Below, piece after piece: positions 46,085 to 57,204 of a DNA stretch of 64,000 nt. The stretch lies in assembly GCA_022494885.1 (NCBI GenBank), contig JAGVSM010001150.1:124001-188000 (forward strand). Direction: 5' to 3'. Within the stretch, counting starts at the first letter, position 1. Each line of letters starts with the position of its first letter. Source of the stretch: Micrasema longulum (Eukaryota > Arthropoda > Insecta > Trichoptera > Brachycentridae). The notes beneath the pieces are model-generated. The model did no database searches. It was not told where the DNA came from and saw only the letters and a program-made list of their open reading frames with translations. A program made the position numbers and the translations under genes.

Positions 46085-47285
46085 CGCTGTCTTACATTTT
46101 TTCATGCAAACGTTTCCCGTATTCTTTCCTTGTATTATGGAATTTGAGCATGATCATCGGTGTGTCTGTACTGTTTTGTTTTATTGATAAATTGTTTTAA
46201 TGGGAGCTAGGATCATCCGAAAGCCCGCAAAACCGACCGGTTTCGTCTGTCAGCTTTGGGAGATCGGTATACAAACAATAATGACAAACGATTTTGAAAA
46301 ACGGAAAAGGCATCGACACAGAAAACTTTATGCTGATACTCTTATAAACACATAAATTTATACATACAAACTTTTTCACTATGCAGCCTAATTTTTAATA
46401 GCTCAATATATTTTTTACATTTTACAGATACTGGGGTATATTTGTGAAAAGGTACTGAAAATAATTAGGTACTTGAAAAATAATTTTCGCCTTAGATTAT
46501 TTTTTATTTGTACTTTACATATATGGGGTTTACCAATAAGAAAAAAAATATTTTTTTTAAATTTTTTTTTTTTTTTAATTTTTACAAAAAAGTCTTAAAT
46601 TTAAAGTTCCGCTGAAATGTAAGCACACAACTCGTCTGCAGGTTATTATATATTGCTTCGATTTTTCATACTTAATTTACATTTATCATAATTGTATTTA
46701 AAAAACATTACATACTACACCATATTTACCATATTAATATTATTTATATTTATAAGAAAAGGGTGAGTAAGTGGATAAGGTGAACCTTTTAATATCCTTT
46801 AAATTTTTTTCATGGCTAAAAATTGTGTTGCTTTTAATTGCAGAATATCTCCTTTATATTTTTATGTTGTTTTTACTTTTTATGTTTGGTCTTACATATG
46901 TTTTAAATTTCTTGTTATTACAAGTATTTAGACGTATGTTTCATTTTTAAAAATTATATATAGAATATTCAATAATTTATATTTATTCTTATATTTTTAT
47001 TATTATCGGTATATTTTCTAATTTATATTTACAATTCAATTTTTATTATTACCTGCATGTTTTCTAATTTATATTTATTTTGAATTTTTTGATGTTATTA
47101 TTTTTATTTGAATATATTAAGTATCATTTGATGAAAAAAAAACACATTAAAAAAGAAGGTCTTTCCTAAACACAGGAATTTCCTAGCTAGTCGGGACCTG
47201 AAACTCGAAAAACTCTGCCCATTTTAAAACTGCGAAATACATAAATCAATCAAATAATTAATGAAAAAATAAATAATGAATAAAT
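46085..47285. other. Very AT-rich stretch, no gene
   Basis: Long T and A runs (for example 46540-46580). No repeat family or frame can be supported. Confidence 0.4.
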
Positions 47286-47289
47286 AAAT

Positions 47290-47540
47290 ATTTTATTATC
47301 ACATTAAAAATGAAAAACTATCATTAATACAAAAACTTTTAAATTATGATATACTTTGAGCATTTGTCTCACTCCTGTATTTATTTAGCTTACTTTTCCT
47401 AATATTGTTTCGTAAAATGTCAAATATTTTAGGTATACGGTATTGCAGTGTCTTTTTGCCATATTTATTAAAATATCTAGGAACAGCTAGCCCTTTCATA
47501 CTAGTAAACCTAGTGTGGCAATCATGTACCAATTTTGTTT
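47290..47540 (-). pseudogene. LINE C-terminus, minus strand
   Basis: The minus frame reads GLAVPRYFNKYGKKTLQYRI then PKIFDILRNNIRKSKLNKYR, as in the tail at 44838-44998. AT-rich sequence with ATAAATAAATA (47280-47290) forms the expected 3' tail on the minus strand. Confidence 0.55.
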
Positions 47541-47759
47541 AACAAATTAAGTTGTATCAAAGTAACAATATGATCTTAGAATTTTGCAAAGTTTAAATAA
47601 AATGAATACTAATTTCACTTGATAACCCCCAGGAAGTTATGTTATGTTAAGTTATTAGTATCGTATAATTGATTCTGAGAGAGATAAATAAATGATTCGT
47701 TAAGTATTAACAGCGACATAATATTTTAATATATATTCTAGGATAGAATACGATTTACT

Positions 47760-48484
47760 TTTTTATTTATTTTTTTTATTTGGGAAATCAACAGTTCAAC
47801 ATACATATTTATTGTAAACAAACATATATAATGTATAAACTCAAAACTAATAACAGATTTCCACATAGTATACAAAGTTAGTAAAGAAAATATATTACAT
47901 ATCAAATAAATACATACAATTTATACATACAAAAATGTTATTTTCATGTACTCAATAATCAAAGATTTTTTTAAAATTTATTTTAAGAACATTAAGTTAC
48001 TGTAAATTGGGCGGGATTCGGACATGAATGCTTGAAAAGAGGAACAGGAGGGGAAAGGAGATGTACCTACATATTTATTATTATAATGTCTACTTAGTTA
48101 CATAATGCATTTTTAGGGTAAATTTTAAATCTGACAGAGTGATGTTTGTGTAATCTATATTTTTAAATTTTGTATTGTACACTGAAAAAATCCTACGAAA
48201 AAAAGCATTTTTAACATACGATGTTTTACTTATTGGTACATGAAACAGATGGTACCGTCTACAAATCCTGGCTGGCACATGTACTGTTATTAAACCAAGC
48301 AGCTCTGTGCAGTCAACCATTCCTGTCATAATTTTGTAAAGCAGTAGTTGGTCCGCACACACTCTGCGGTATTATAGAGAAATGATTCCATGGAAGGTGG
48401 AGGCAGTGAGAGTTGATACATAGGAAATACCGGTTTTGTATTTAAGGTATTTTATAAATTTGTTTTGAATATTTTCTATTCTAC
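47760..48484 (-). pseudogene. LINE 3' part, downstream of the piggyBac insertion
   Basis: On the minus strand RIENIQNKFIKYLKYKTGIS (48480-48420) leads into CADQLLLYKIMTGMVDCTEL, then HVPARICRRYHLFHVP and FFRRIFSVYNTKF. This is the continuation of the RT tail interrupted at 50733. A long 3' UTR runs to about 47760. There is a frame break near 48365. Confidence 0.7.
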
Positions 48485-48620
48485 TTATCCTCCTCAGACC
48501 CGAGGCCTTGTTTAGTATATACTTGATAAACTTTTTTTTTAAATTGATTCACTTCAAGAAAAGAAAGAAAATAAAAATATGTTTTCATGAAAATTCCTAC
48601 CAGTAAAGGGTGGGGGGAGG

Positions 48621-48636
48621 GTATCATATATGATAC
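48621..48636. repeat. Subterminal palindrome GTATCATATATGATAC (left)
   Basis: A perfect 16-bp palindrome about 130 bp inside the left end of the piggyBac element. The same word abuts the right TIR at 50697-50712, and a 2-base variant is at 50359-50374. It is a possible transposase-binding repeat. Confidence 0.7.
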
Positions 48637-48745
48637 TTGGGGACTTAAGCACAACAAAAATCTTTTTTTTTTGTATTTATTGGTTAAAGTTTTTTTAGAA
48701 ACATACACATACAAAATTACTAAATAATGATAAATTCATTCTTAA

Positions 48746-50281
48746 TTATTTGAGAAATAACAAATAGCAGTTTCGATCTTGTGTAAAGCATAGGAAAACC
48801 TTGCATTGTGGACAAAAAACAAAAGTCAGAGCATTACATCCTGGAAGTCGACACTTTGAGCGGTTTTTCTGCTTATTATTTTTCATCACTGGTAAATGCT
48901 TTGCCTCTTTGGCACGAAGATCTTCATGAGGCAAAGGCATGACGCTGCGTCTTGCTGGAGGCTCATTTTCATCATTACTAAGATTGTTTTCATCCCCCCC
49001 TCTCTTATTTTGACGTGCCAATCCCGCTACTAAATGGCAAGCAACATCCCACTTTAAGGCGTAATAATCCAGTACTTCTTTGCGAGGTAAAATTTTTATG
49101 GCTTTTAAGCGATATTTTAGCCATAATGCAGCAATAGTGAAATCAAATAAGTGATATATAACTCTCATTGTCCACTTATTAGTTTGATTCCTCGTCCCAT
49201 ATGCGGATATGACTCTGTCAAGTAAATCAACCCCTTCCATAAATTGATTGTAAGAGTTTACGCAGGCTGGTTGAGCTACCGTTATGTGAGCTTTGTCCGT
49301 TTTTACCATCTCTTACATTGATTGAGGGGTTTTTATGGCCTTTGATGAAGAAAAAAAATGAATTGCTTTGCTAACAAGCCATTTTACAATGGCAATTTTA
49401 TCATCTCCCTTCACTACACAATCATAAAAACCACGACCAGTTTGTTTCAGCTGGGAATCTGTTTTAAAAATTGCAGATTTTGGCAATCTATTATTTTTTA
49501 ACGTACCAGCTCCAAGAAGGCTTCTTTCGTGGAGGTTTTCTAATAGTGGTATTGAAGTAAAATACCTGTCTTTTAACAGTCTAGAGCCAGCAGGCAGAGT
49601 GTCGGCTAACTTTAGGACATAACGTCCTCCAACACCTAATTGTTGGGGTGAAGGATACAAGGCAGACTCCACTGACGTGCCTTTACCTTCGTAGAGAAAA
49701 AAAATCAAGGGTATTCCTCCTGGTTTTCAACCCTACTGGGTTAGGCTTTCCTCTAATTACTTGCCTCTTTGAGCATCTCCCTTGGAATGGAATCATTTGC
49801 TCATCGATGGAAATATCCTCTGTTCTTTCATTTTGCATGCATCCCCTTTCGACTTGCATCATAATTGGCCTCATTTTCCAAAAACAGTCATTTTCTTTAG
49901 TAGTTTCCGTTACAACATTGTCATCTTCTAATTTTAAATTTGACCGGATAGCAAAAAACCTGAATCTTATAAAATTATCGCCAACTAAGGGCACACGATT
50001 TTGACGAGCCCAATATAGTCGTATTCGAGGATAACGTATAAGGCTAATTATGTTGCTTACTCTAAGGAAGCATTTAATTTCACAACCAGTAGTTGCGAGG
50101 GATTTTCCGTGTCATTCTAATTACGTTATTCTTGTAAGGGAACATTATCAGCATCACTCCAATCATTATCAGAATAAATATCCACAAGATCCGGGCTCAA
50201 AGGTCTTCTTGTTTGCATGTCATCATCTTCATCACTACCCCAATCATCATTGCATTCCAAGTCTGAATCATTAGGATCCAT
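48746..50281 (-). pseudogene. piggyBac-like transposase pseudogene (PGBD type)
   Basis: Cut-and-paste DDD transposase, broken. An acidic N-terminus (MDPNDSDLECNDDWGSDEDD, from 50281) stops at 50126. A gap region follows with EIKCFLRVSNIISL and YPRIRLYWARQNR in other frames. The frame 49994-49683 has FFAIRSNLKLEDDN and SIDEQMIPFQGRCSKRQ, with the first catalytic Asp at about 49803-49805. A frameshift in an A run near 49700 leads to LYEGKGT and LKDRYFTS (second Asp, about 49568-49570). One in-frame stop at 49313-49315 precedes MEGVDLLDR (third Asp, about 49226-49228) and a C-terminal Cys-rich zinc-binding domain (C153, C158, C166, C169, C174, C181 of the last frame). All three catalytic residues remain, but frameshifts, a stop and a probable N-terminal deletion make it non-functional. 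Confidence 0.85.
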
Positions 50282-50340
50282 AGGTAGTAACAGCTCTTGT
50301 TCGATTTCATTTTAATTTAACTCTGAAATGAAAATTAAAG

Positions 50341-50376
50341 TTAACCTAAAGACCCGAGGTATCACGTATGATACTT
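50341..50376 (+). repeat. Internal piggyBac terminus-like sequence with TTAA
   Basis: TTAACCTAAAGACCCGAGGT followed by ATCACGTATGATACTT repeats the left-end pattern (TTA., CCT, GACCCGAGG) and the palindrome in one block. It lies in direct orientation relative to the left end and 5' of the transposase start. Confidence 0.65.
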
Positions 50377-50696
50377 CAAAGAAAAACATGAAATACTTCA
50401 ATAAAATACAAGCCAGATATAATTTTATATCGTAATACTAAAGTGAACACACTAAAAATAATTTATAATACCATATTACTTGTGTAAAATAAATAAAATA
50501 TCACTTACCTCCAATTTCTATACGAGACATGATGACAGCAAAAAATCACGATTTTTACTTGACAGTTGTGCTCAAAGTAACTAGTTTAAACAAATCAAAA
50601 CAACTACGTCGTTAAAACAGTTTCCTATTTGATCCGATACTCTGAGCTCATGTCACACAGCATAACCAGATGATATATTTCTGACGAAAACCCAAA

Positions 50697-50712
50697 GTAT
50701 CATATATGATAC
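50697..50712. repeat. Subterminal palindrome GTATCATATATGATAC (right)
   Basis: Identical to 48621-48636 and directly adjacent to the right TIR (GTAGGCCCGAGGAGG). Confidence 0.7.
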
Positions 50713-50732
50713 CGTAGGCCCGAGGAGGTTAC

Positions 50733-51185
50733 ATATATGGCATACTGGGGATTCCATATCTGAGATGCGTATTCCAAATGGCTTCTGACAAATGTATAAT
50801 ATAATGAAATTAGGGCCTTTGGATTATCAAAGTGTAAACTCATTCGAATTATGAAACCTAACATGCTCAATGCTTTGGAGGTAAGTTTATTGATATGCGA
50901 TTCAAAAAGTAGTTTTGAGTCTAAAACAATCCCAAGATCTTTAATTTCGTGCTTTCTCATTAGTACATTATTGTTTAGTTTGTAATCAAAATTAAGAATT
51001 TTTCTTTTCCTTGTGAATGTAACACAGACACATTTATTTATATTTAAAAACAGTTTATTTTCAATACAATAGTCAGTTAGACGATAAAGATCGTCTTGAA
51101 TTATGAGGCAATCTTTTCGAGATTTAACTTTAGCGTATATTTTCATATCATCGGCATAAAGAAGGAATTTTGAATAACGAAAGCA
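50733..51185 (-). pseudogene. LINE RT catalytic part, upstream of the piggyBac insertion
   Basis: The minus frame reads FRYSKFLLYADDMKIYAKVK, with the intact YADD active site, then DLYRLTDYCIENKLFLNINK, IKDLGIVLDSKLLFESHINK and RSHLEYASQIWNPQYAIYV. It then runs into the transposon at 50732. The reading frame is open up to the insertion, so the piggyBac copy split a then-young LINE. Its 5' side is truncated and abuts a foldback fragment. Confidence 0.8.
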
Positions 51186-51187
51186 AA

Positions 51188-51270
51188 CATCAGCCAATGA
51201 CAGGTCATAAGCTCTGACTTCCATATTTACTTCTGTATAACGTTATCCATCCCTGTAGTGATTTGTTAAT
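51188..51270 (+). repeat. Foldback/MITE fragment
   Basis: CAGCCAATGACAGGTCATAA, GACTTCCATATT and ATCCATCCCTGTAGTGATTT match the right half of the family core. A small deletion removes the CCTGTAAATGCCTA part. Confidence 0.6.
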
Positions 51271-51763
51271 TTTAAAATTAGTTTGGTGGAATGATTAAAC
51301 CCGTTTTACCTGTACACACATCAACCAGGTATTTTTTTCTTCTTTTAATGAGCTGAAGAAGATCACGGGCTATAAATTTTAATTGAATAATACTGAAAGT
51401 ACCTTGAACTAAAGTGGCTTTGTATATGTGTGAACGTTGTTCTTGTTGAAAATAAAAAAACATGCTACAGATGTTTACCTTATTTCAAATCGGGTAACGC
51501 ACGTGATGTTTGTAATTTAGAATTTCTTCCATAAAGTCGTAATTATAATAGTTCCCTCACATCCCGTTACCGGCAATAAGAACAAAATAAACGCTTTTGA
51601 AAAAACAATTATCCTTACGTTAGTGATCTGTTCCTTCCTGGGGGCGCCATTAAACCCAAATAAACGGCTCTTTGCAGATTTTATGGTCAATAATGTTGCC
51701 ACAGCGTGTGGTTGGAGAGATTTAGGCTACCAAAAAAACACGATGATTAAAACAATTATTGTC

Positions 51764-51794
<31 letters not shown>

Positions 51795-51810
51795 TTTTTA
51801 AAAGAAATAT
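51270..51810. other. No recognised gene; TA microsatellite at the end
   Basis: AT-rich sequence with a (TA)n run at 51769-51793. No frame of recognised family. Confidence 0.4.
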
Positions 51811-51814
51811 TTGC

Positions 51815-51978
51815 GTTCTTATAATTTACGCAAATATTTAATTTTGAGGGCCATTTTCCACGAGTTGTAAATAACTCACTATTAGAAAATGGGAACCAAG
51901 TTGGGGTAGAGTGGGATTCGAACTACGGACCTTCGATCCGTGAGTCCGAGACACTAGCCCCAGGACCACAACCCGATA
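51815..51978 (-). repeat. SINE family B copy (clear tRNA-like head)
   Basis: TTATAATTTACGCAAATATT, ACGAGTTGTAAATAACTCAC, GGGATTCGAACTACGGACC (antisense box B) and AGTCCGAGACACTAGCC and CCACAACCCG are present in order. It is close to the copy nested at 56945-57125. Confidence 0.75.
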
Positions 51979-52139
51979 CAAATTAAATAAATACCATATT
52001 TTAACTTCCCTTACTAAACGTTCAAGCATTTCTAATATGTCTTTTCTCTTCAAAATTTTAAGCAATTTAATCGATAATCCATATCTCTTAGATCGTATTT
52101 TTATAAATTGTCCCGCAAAGTCAACACAACAAGCGATTT

Positions 52140-52310
52140 TTTTAAGTGGCCACTTAAACCAGCCAATGACAGGTCATAAGCCCTGTAAATGCCTAGACTT
52201 CCATATTTCCTTCTCAAAAACGTTTTCTCTCTCTGTTGAAATAAATTTAAATATGAATAACTCCCTAGAAAGGAAATCCAGCCAGTCTGCAAGCATTTAG
52301 ACACATTCAA
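52140..52310 (+). mobile_element. Foldback/MITE copy, right part
   Basis: AAGTGGCCACTTAAACCAGC, CAATGACAGGTCATAAGCCC and TGCCTAGACTTCCATA are intact. The right arm ACTCCCTAGAAAGGAAATCC...AGACACATTCAAACATC is a diverged terminal arm. The left arm is missing. Confidence 0.65.
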
Positions 52311-53210
52311 ACATCGTTGAAAAAACGTTTTCTTATTTTTTTTTTATTATTTCATTATTGTTATATTTTATTTATTTTTTACATGTGCGATGAGTGGGAT
52401 GAGTGGTTTCAGTGTACGCTTTTTTTCTTCTTTTTTTGACAATGTATTTAGTAATGTATAGAAAACTTTTATTGGCCTATAATTTTGGTTTATTTGTAAA
52501 TATTATTTTTTTTGTAATGGCTATTGCTTTTTTAAATAAATTAAATTTATTTATTTATATAATTTTAAGTTGCTGAAATACCACTTGTCCGTGTACTTTG
52601 TTGCGCAAGACGATTGGTAATCTAGTTTCAATAGGTAAATGTAAGTAACTATAAAAAACATGCCTTAATTTCTTAAATTGTTTCTAGAATTCCAACCGTC
52701 CATGCGCTCGGTAGCTGTTAGTTATGTTTTTTGTTTTTTTAAGTATTATTTCAATTTAAACTTCATTGTCAAAAAAATATATAAAAGGGGGCTAAATTTC
52801 TTACTATCTATGCGTTTTAGCTGCAAGACATGCTGCAATTTACCTTTTATGTGTTATAATAGTAATATATCATAATTAAAGACGAGTAACGAGAATCCCA
52901 ACCGTCCATGCGCATTTTAGCTGTAAGACATGCTGAGATATTTACTGTACAGCGCCCTTGGGATGATTTTCACGAAAATGTTGCTATATAAATTATCCAA
53001 ATATGATAATATTAATTAATTTAAAAATATATATTTTTCATTATTCAATACCCTCAATGAAATATTGAACGATAGTATTTTTTATTACGAGTATTATTAC
53101 CATTAATACCATAACATACATTAATAAAAAACTTAATATTATTACGATAGTGCTATTAATTAATAACACTTAATGATGTCATAACTATTGGATAAAAAGA
53201 TTGTGCAGAT
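52310..53210. other. No gene; short repeated words
   Basis: CCAACCGTCCATGCG occurs at 52692-52706 and 52899-52913, and TTTTAGCTG.AAGACATGCTG at 52816-52836 and 52916-52936, so a roughly 200-bp unit is partly duplicated. A GCGCCCTTGGGATGATTTT...CTATATAAATTATCC end at 52951-53000 resembles 8965-9025. Confidence 0.4.
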
Positions 53211-53214
53211 TGCC

Positions 53215-53770
53215 TTTCCGTTCAACAGAACCAAAATTAGAAAGTTACATGATCGCCTTCTGGGGAACTGGTAACAAGACAGACATAACAAGAATACAAA
53301 GACAACAAAATAAAATTCTTAAACTAACATACAACCTACCCTACCTGACCTCTACGACTGAACTGTACAAAAAAACACACTAGTTTGACATAAACTACTT
53401 GACTAAAATTGAGACCTTAAAAATTTTGCACAAAATAACACTGGGAAACATACAAGACGACGACATAATATTAGTCAAAAATGCTGACATACACAAATAT
53501 AACACCAGACAACAACAACACTATCATATTGAAAAAGCAAAGACAAACACAGGACAGTCAAAAATACTACATAATGGACTTAAACACTACAACGACACCT
53601 TACTACTTGAAAACTTTTACTGGAGACAAATTTAAAATCAATCTGAAAAATCACATGATGACTGAACTAACTAGACTAGACGAGACATATAATGACTAGA
53701 CAATATTAAATTTTTAATGTAACTCTAACGGGTTTTTTAAAATTGTAAATAAATAATTTATTTAAAAAAA
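53215..53770 (+). pseudogene. LINE C-terminus, near-identical to 29250-29770
   Basis: From about 53235, YMIAFWGTGNKTDITRIQRQ and onward follow the copy at 29251 with very few differences, including the same AACGGGTTTTTTAAAATTG end. Changes here create a stop after 53381 and a small deletion near 53600, giving three overlapping frames. The 5' truncation is about 525 bp from the 3' end. Confidence 0.75.
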
Positions 53771-54745
53771 AAAAACACTTATAGAACGGCTGCAGACATT
53801 GTGTCCAATTCTTTATTTTCTTATAAGTCCACAATATCAAGTTTATTTGTAGCTGCTTCTCAAACTATTATTGACAATTCAATTCCATAAATTAAACAAT
53901 ACTTACTTGTTTATTTTTATTACTATACACTTGTTTTTTATTTTTTACTATTATATCTAATTGCATTGTAGTATTGGCAAATACGCGTTTCATAGATACA
54001 TATTTTTATTTCTTATTTTCTCGTGATAATATACTCGTATGCTTGCTTGTTTATTGATTTTACTTAAAAATGTCTTTCTTGCTTACCGTAACACTTTATT
54101 TATTGTTTGCTTTACAAAATTTATTTCATAAGCATATTTCATCTTTGCATTTTTTGTTTATATGCTGTTTTTTTTTTTTACTTTGTAAAACTTTTTATTA
54201 TATCCTTTTTAACTAATTTCACATATTTTTTCTGTATATTCTGTGTTTATTATTTAGTATGTTAGCATGTATTTCATTTTTATTTTTTGTAAATGCCTTT
54301 TAGGCGTTAATGAACAAAATAAATAAATAAATAACTTTTATTTACAAATACGTTGTTAATTAAAAAAATATTTGTTTGACTAATTAATAACTTATGTGTA
54401 AATATAAGTTTTTACATCATTTCAATGGAATTCCTTCAAGAATTGTCCATAAATAATTTAAATCATTTTTTTTTTTACAATTTTTTATTTTAATTTGATT
54501 TTTTTTTATTTTTTACAAAAAACATAAGAGGTAAAACAGGTGAAATTTTGAAAGTTTGGAATCAATGAAATATTATCAGTAAAAAAATAATTAAAAATTA
54601 TTGGGCCTATAAAATACGCATGTCTCTGTGCGAGCCTCGTTTTACAATGTGGTATTTCTAGCACACGATTCCTTCTTTGACTTGATCTATTTGAATTAAA
54701 ATTAAGTTAATAAATTTTGGTTCTTAAATATATATTTTAAACATT
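53770..54745. other. AT-rich; LINE 3' UTR end at about 54285-54335
   Basis: TTTTGTAAATGCCTTTTAGG followed by CGTTAATGAACAAAATAAATAAATAAATAA at about 54290-54332 is a LINE 3' end in plus orientation, similar in style to 61170-61212. The rest shows nothing supportable. Confidence 0.45.
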
Positions 54746-54749
54746 GAAA

Positions 54750-54950
54750 ATAATATATTTGTCCTTTGTCTTAAAGTTTAGCTTCTTGGAACAATTGGAA
54801 AGAGGGAAAAGTGCGACTTTTGCGAAGCATATTTTTAAAGATAAATTTTTGAACAGTTTATAATGGTTTAATATGGTTGTTGTAAGTTCGCCCCCATCCA
54901 ATTATTCCATAGGAAAATGATGACTGTACAAGTGCATAATATACCAATTT
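54750..54950 (-). pseudogene. LINE RT C-terminal fragment, minus strand
   Basis: The minus frame reads LVYYALVQSSFSYGIIGWGR, then TYNNHIKPL and, after breaks, KNMLRKSHFSPLSNCSK. This is the Jockey-type segment (L...ALV.S...YGII.WG). Another LINE 3' end abuts it at 54955. Confidence 0.5.
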
Positions 54951-54954
54951 TTTA

Positions 54955-55070
54955 TTTTTTATTTATTTATTTATTTAATTTTTTGTACATAATGTTATTT
55001 GTACATTGGCGGGCTTATTGCTAAATGGCAATTTCTTCCAACCAACCAATAAAATAAAAGTTTTATTTTT
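54955..55070 (-). repeat. LINE 3' UTR, inverted copy of the 20.5/21.3-kb family
   Basis: TTGGCGGGCTTATTGCTAAA, TGGCAATTTCTTCCAACC is the reverse complement of the GGTAGG...GAAATTGCC...ATGCCCGCC end at 20870-20915, preceded by the reversed A-rich tail ATTTATTTATTTATTTA. Confidence 0.6.
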
Positions 55071-55074
55071 ATGA

Positions 55075-56750
55075 TTCAAGTTACAGAACATATTCAATAG
55101 AAAAAAAAAGATTAAAAAGTTAAAAATATATAAAAATAGAAATAAACGTATTTTTTTATAAATTACCTTAAATCAAACTATTAATCAATGGGAAAAAGGA
55201 AAAAAGAGAAAAGAGGAAAAAAGAAAGGAGGAGAGATAGCTAGCTATTAGCTAGGCGTAAATACTTAGTCGTTTGAACGCATAGGTTAAATATCTCAGTT
55301 TATTAACAATTATTTCAAGATTCGTTCATTTAAGTTAAGACAGTCAATGATTACTTCCAGGTATTTTATGCACCTTTCAGACATAATAATAACATTCAAT
55401 TAAAATGAATAAAATTGCATAAATGATATCTATTGTAAATAAAATTTTAGTCTATTTAGCACTTTTAATTTTTTCGTCATTATTTCAAATGTTTTATGTT
55501 AAATATTATTATTTTGCTTAGTTTTTGAACTTGAATTCAATAAATGAAAGTTAATAAATAAAACTAAATTAACAAATAAATAAATGCTGTTAATATCTTG
55601 TTAATCTCAAAGAGAACACACAAATTAGTAAGTAAACAAAATATTAACGTTGTTTTCGTTTCCAAATGACCTTTATTTGTCTCCATAATCGGAGATATTT
55701 ATGAATTTATTTTACTACTTCGTTAGGGGATTGTATTAATCCCACCCGCTCCCTCGGGGGATGAAAGTTACCCTTATTTAATATCCCGAAACAAAGTTTG
55801 AAAGATGGTAAATCTATTAAGGTGGAGTTACCGATCTCGCGGATCTCTTGCAAAACAGTTATAAAGGTAATGTTTCCTTTGTAAAAAAGATATTTTAAGG
55901 TCTACGGAGAAAACGAACTTAAAGCTTTTAAATATTGGAAAGCCAGATTACAAGGGGCGGGCGGACCCTTTAGAGGAGTTTTGGATAATTCTGTGGCTCG
56001 TTCTTGTAAATCCAATCTTGTTTAATACGCTTACAATGTTATTAATTTAATTTTGTCAATTATTTAATTATTTAGGTACTTAATTACTTTGAATGAATCA
56101 TTTCAGCTCGGGTGTTCATTCAAATATACACAAATTTTACCTACCGAAATTTAAAAGTGGCAAGTTTAATATTTAATCGCTGGAACCCTTTAGTACGCCT
56201 CTTTTTTTGGTTTTGTTCGCTAATTAGAACAGGGAAACATTACTTTTTTGACCATTTAAAATTAATAAGGGTCTATGAACTACTGTTAAGTAAAAAAATA
56301 AAAAAATAAACTTAATACAGTTTAAAAAATTGTAAAAGTGTATCGCTCGCGTTGTATTAGGAAAAAATTAGAAAGCTAATTAATTATTCTTATCGTTGGA
56401 GAGTAATTTTTTTTTCGATAGATTAGGATGTTTTTTTTTTTGGGGAAAAAAATACCCTGATCGATTGCCGGCCCTACAGGTATCGCAATGCAAAAAAATT
56501 ACGATCTATTTTTTTTGCACTAAGAACTATCCCGAAGCGGTGATTTTTTTGGTATGAAAAGTATAATATATATGCAGAAAATCACGTCGATTGGTTACTC
56601 TGTTGCGCCAGCGGAAAAAAAAAGATTTTTTCACTGACGGTGTATATACGGCTATAGTTGTTTTCTTCATCTCTGTTAAGATATTGGTCTCTTTAGTTAA
56701 AATCTTAAGAGGGTTAAGTTCCAGTATTATACTACGAACATTTGGAGATA
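55075..56750. other. Unique-looking sequence, no gene recognised
   Basis: 55655-56010 is more balanced in base composition (e.g. CCCACCCGCTCCCTCGGGGG, GGGGCGGGCGGACCC) and repeat-poor, so it may be conserved host non-coding DNA. No exon was found with both splice sites and a frame. Confidence 0.35.
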
Positions 56751-56751
56751 C

Positions 56752-57202
56752 ATCATCATCATTCCCTTTCAGCACCTATTGGTGCGTAGGGCACTGCATT
56801 AGAACACCAATCGCAGCGTATCTTGATCATTTTTGTTACATGAAGGTAAGAATATTAGTCTTACGCTTTGGGTACCAGTCCCGAGACTATGAAATATTCC
56901 AGTGTAAAAACACCCTTTTGAATAAATATTATTTTTTTTCGAAATGAGTGTTCTTATAATTTACGCAAATATTTAATTTTGAGGGCCAGCAAAGTGAGTT
57001 ATTTCAACGAGTTGTAAATAACTCACTTTTAGAATATGGGAATCGAGTTGGGGTAGAATGTGATTCGAACCGCAGACCTTTGGTACGTGAGTCCAAGACA
57101 CTAGCCACAGGACCATAACCCGATTTCATATCAATCATGTCGGGAATCGATCCAGAGACCTCTTGCATGGTAGACAAACGCACCGACCATTCTACCACGA
57201 CG
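56752..57202 (-). repeat. SINE family A copy split by a SINE-B
   Basis: The body at 56752-56940 (CATCATCATCATTCCC, GTGCGTAGGGCACTGCATTA, GTTACATGAAGGTAAG, GAGACTATGAAATATTCCAG) and the tRNA-like head at 57123-57202 (TCGGGAATCGATCCAGAGAC, CAAACGCACCGACC) are colinear with 7330-7572 once 56945-57125 is removed. Confidence 0.75.
56945..57125 (-). repeat. SINE family B nested inside SINE A
   Basis: CTTATAATTTACGCAAATAT, ACGAGTTGTAAATAACTCAC, GTGATTCGAACCGCAGACC and GACACTAGCCACAGGACC align with 51815-51978. An extra GCAAAGTGAGTTATTTCA at 56988-57005 partly duplicates the TAACTCAC segment in inverse and could form a hairpin with it. Confidence 0.75.
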
Positions 57203-57204
57203 CC

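Larger units (their letters stand above)
48489..50728 (-). mobile_element. piggyBac-like transposon, 2240 bp, inserted in a LINE
   Basis: The ends are CCTCCTCAGACCCGAGG (48489-48505) and, inverted, CCCGAGGAGG (50719-50728). They are flanked by TTAT (48485-48488) and TTAC (50729-50732), slightly degraded or non-canonical forms of the TTAA duplication typical of piggyBac. The surrounding LINE RT resumes on each side. Inside lie a broken transposase gene and three copies of the palindrome GTATCATATATGATAC. A third terminus-like sequence with an intact TTAA lies at 50341-50374. Confidence 0.8.

Noticed and set aside
49648..50004. 118-codon + strand frame
   Set aside because: It is the antisense shadow of the piggyBac transposase remnant.
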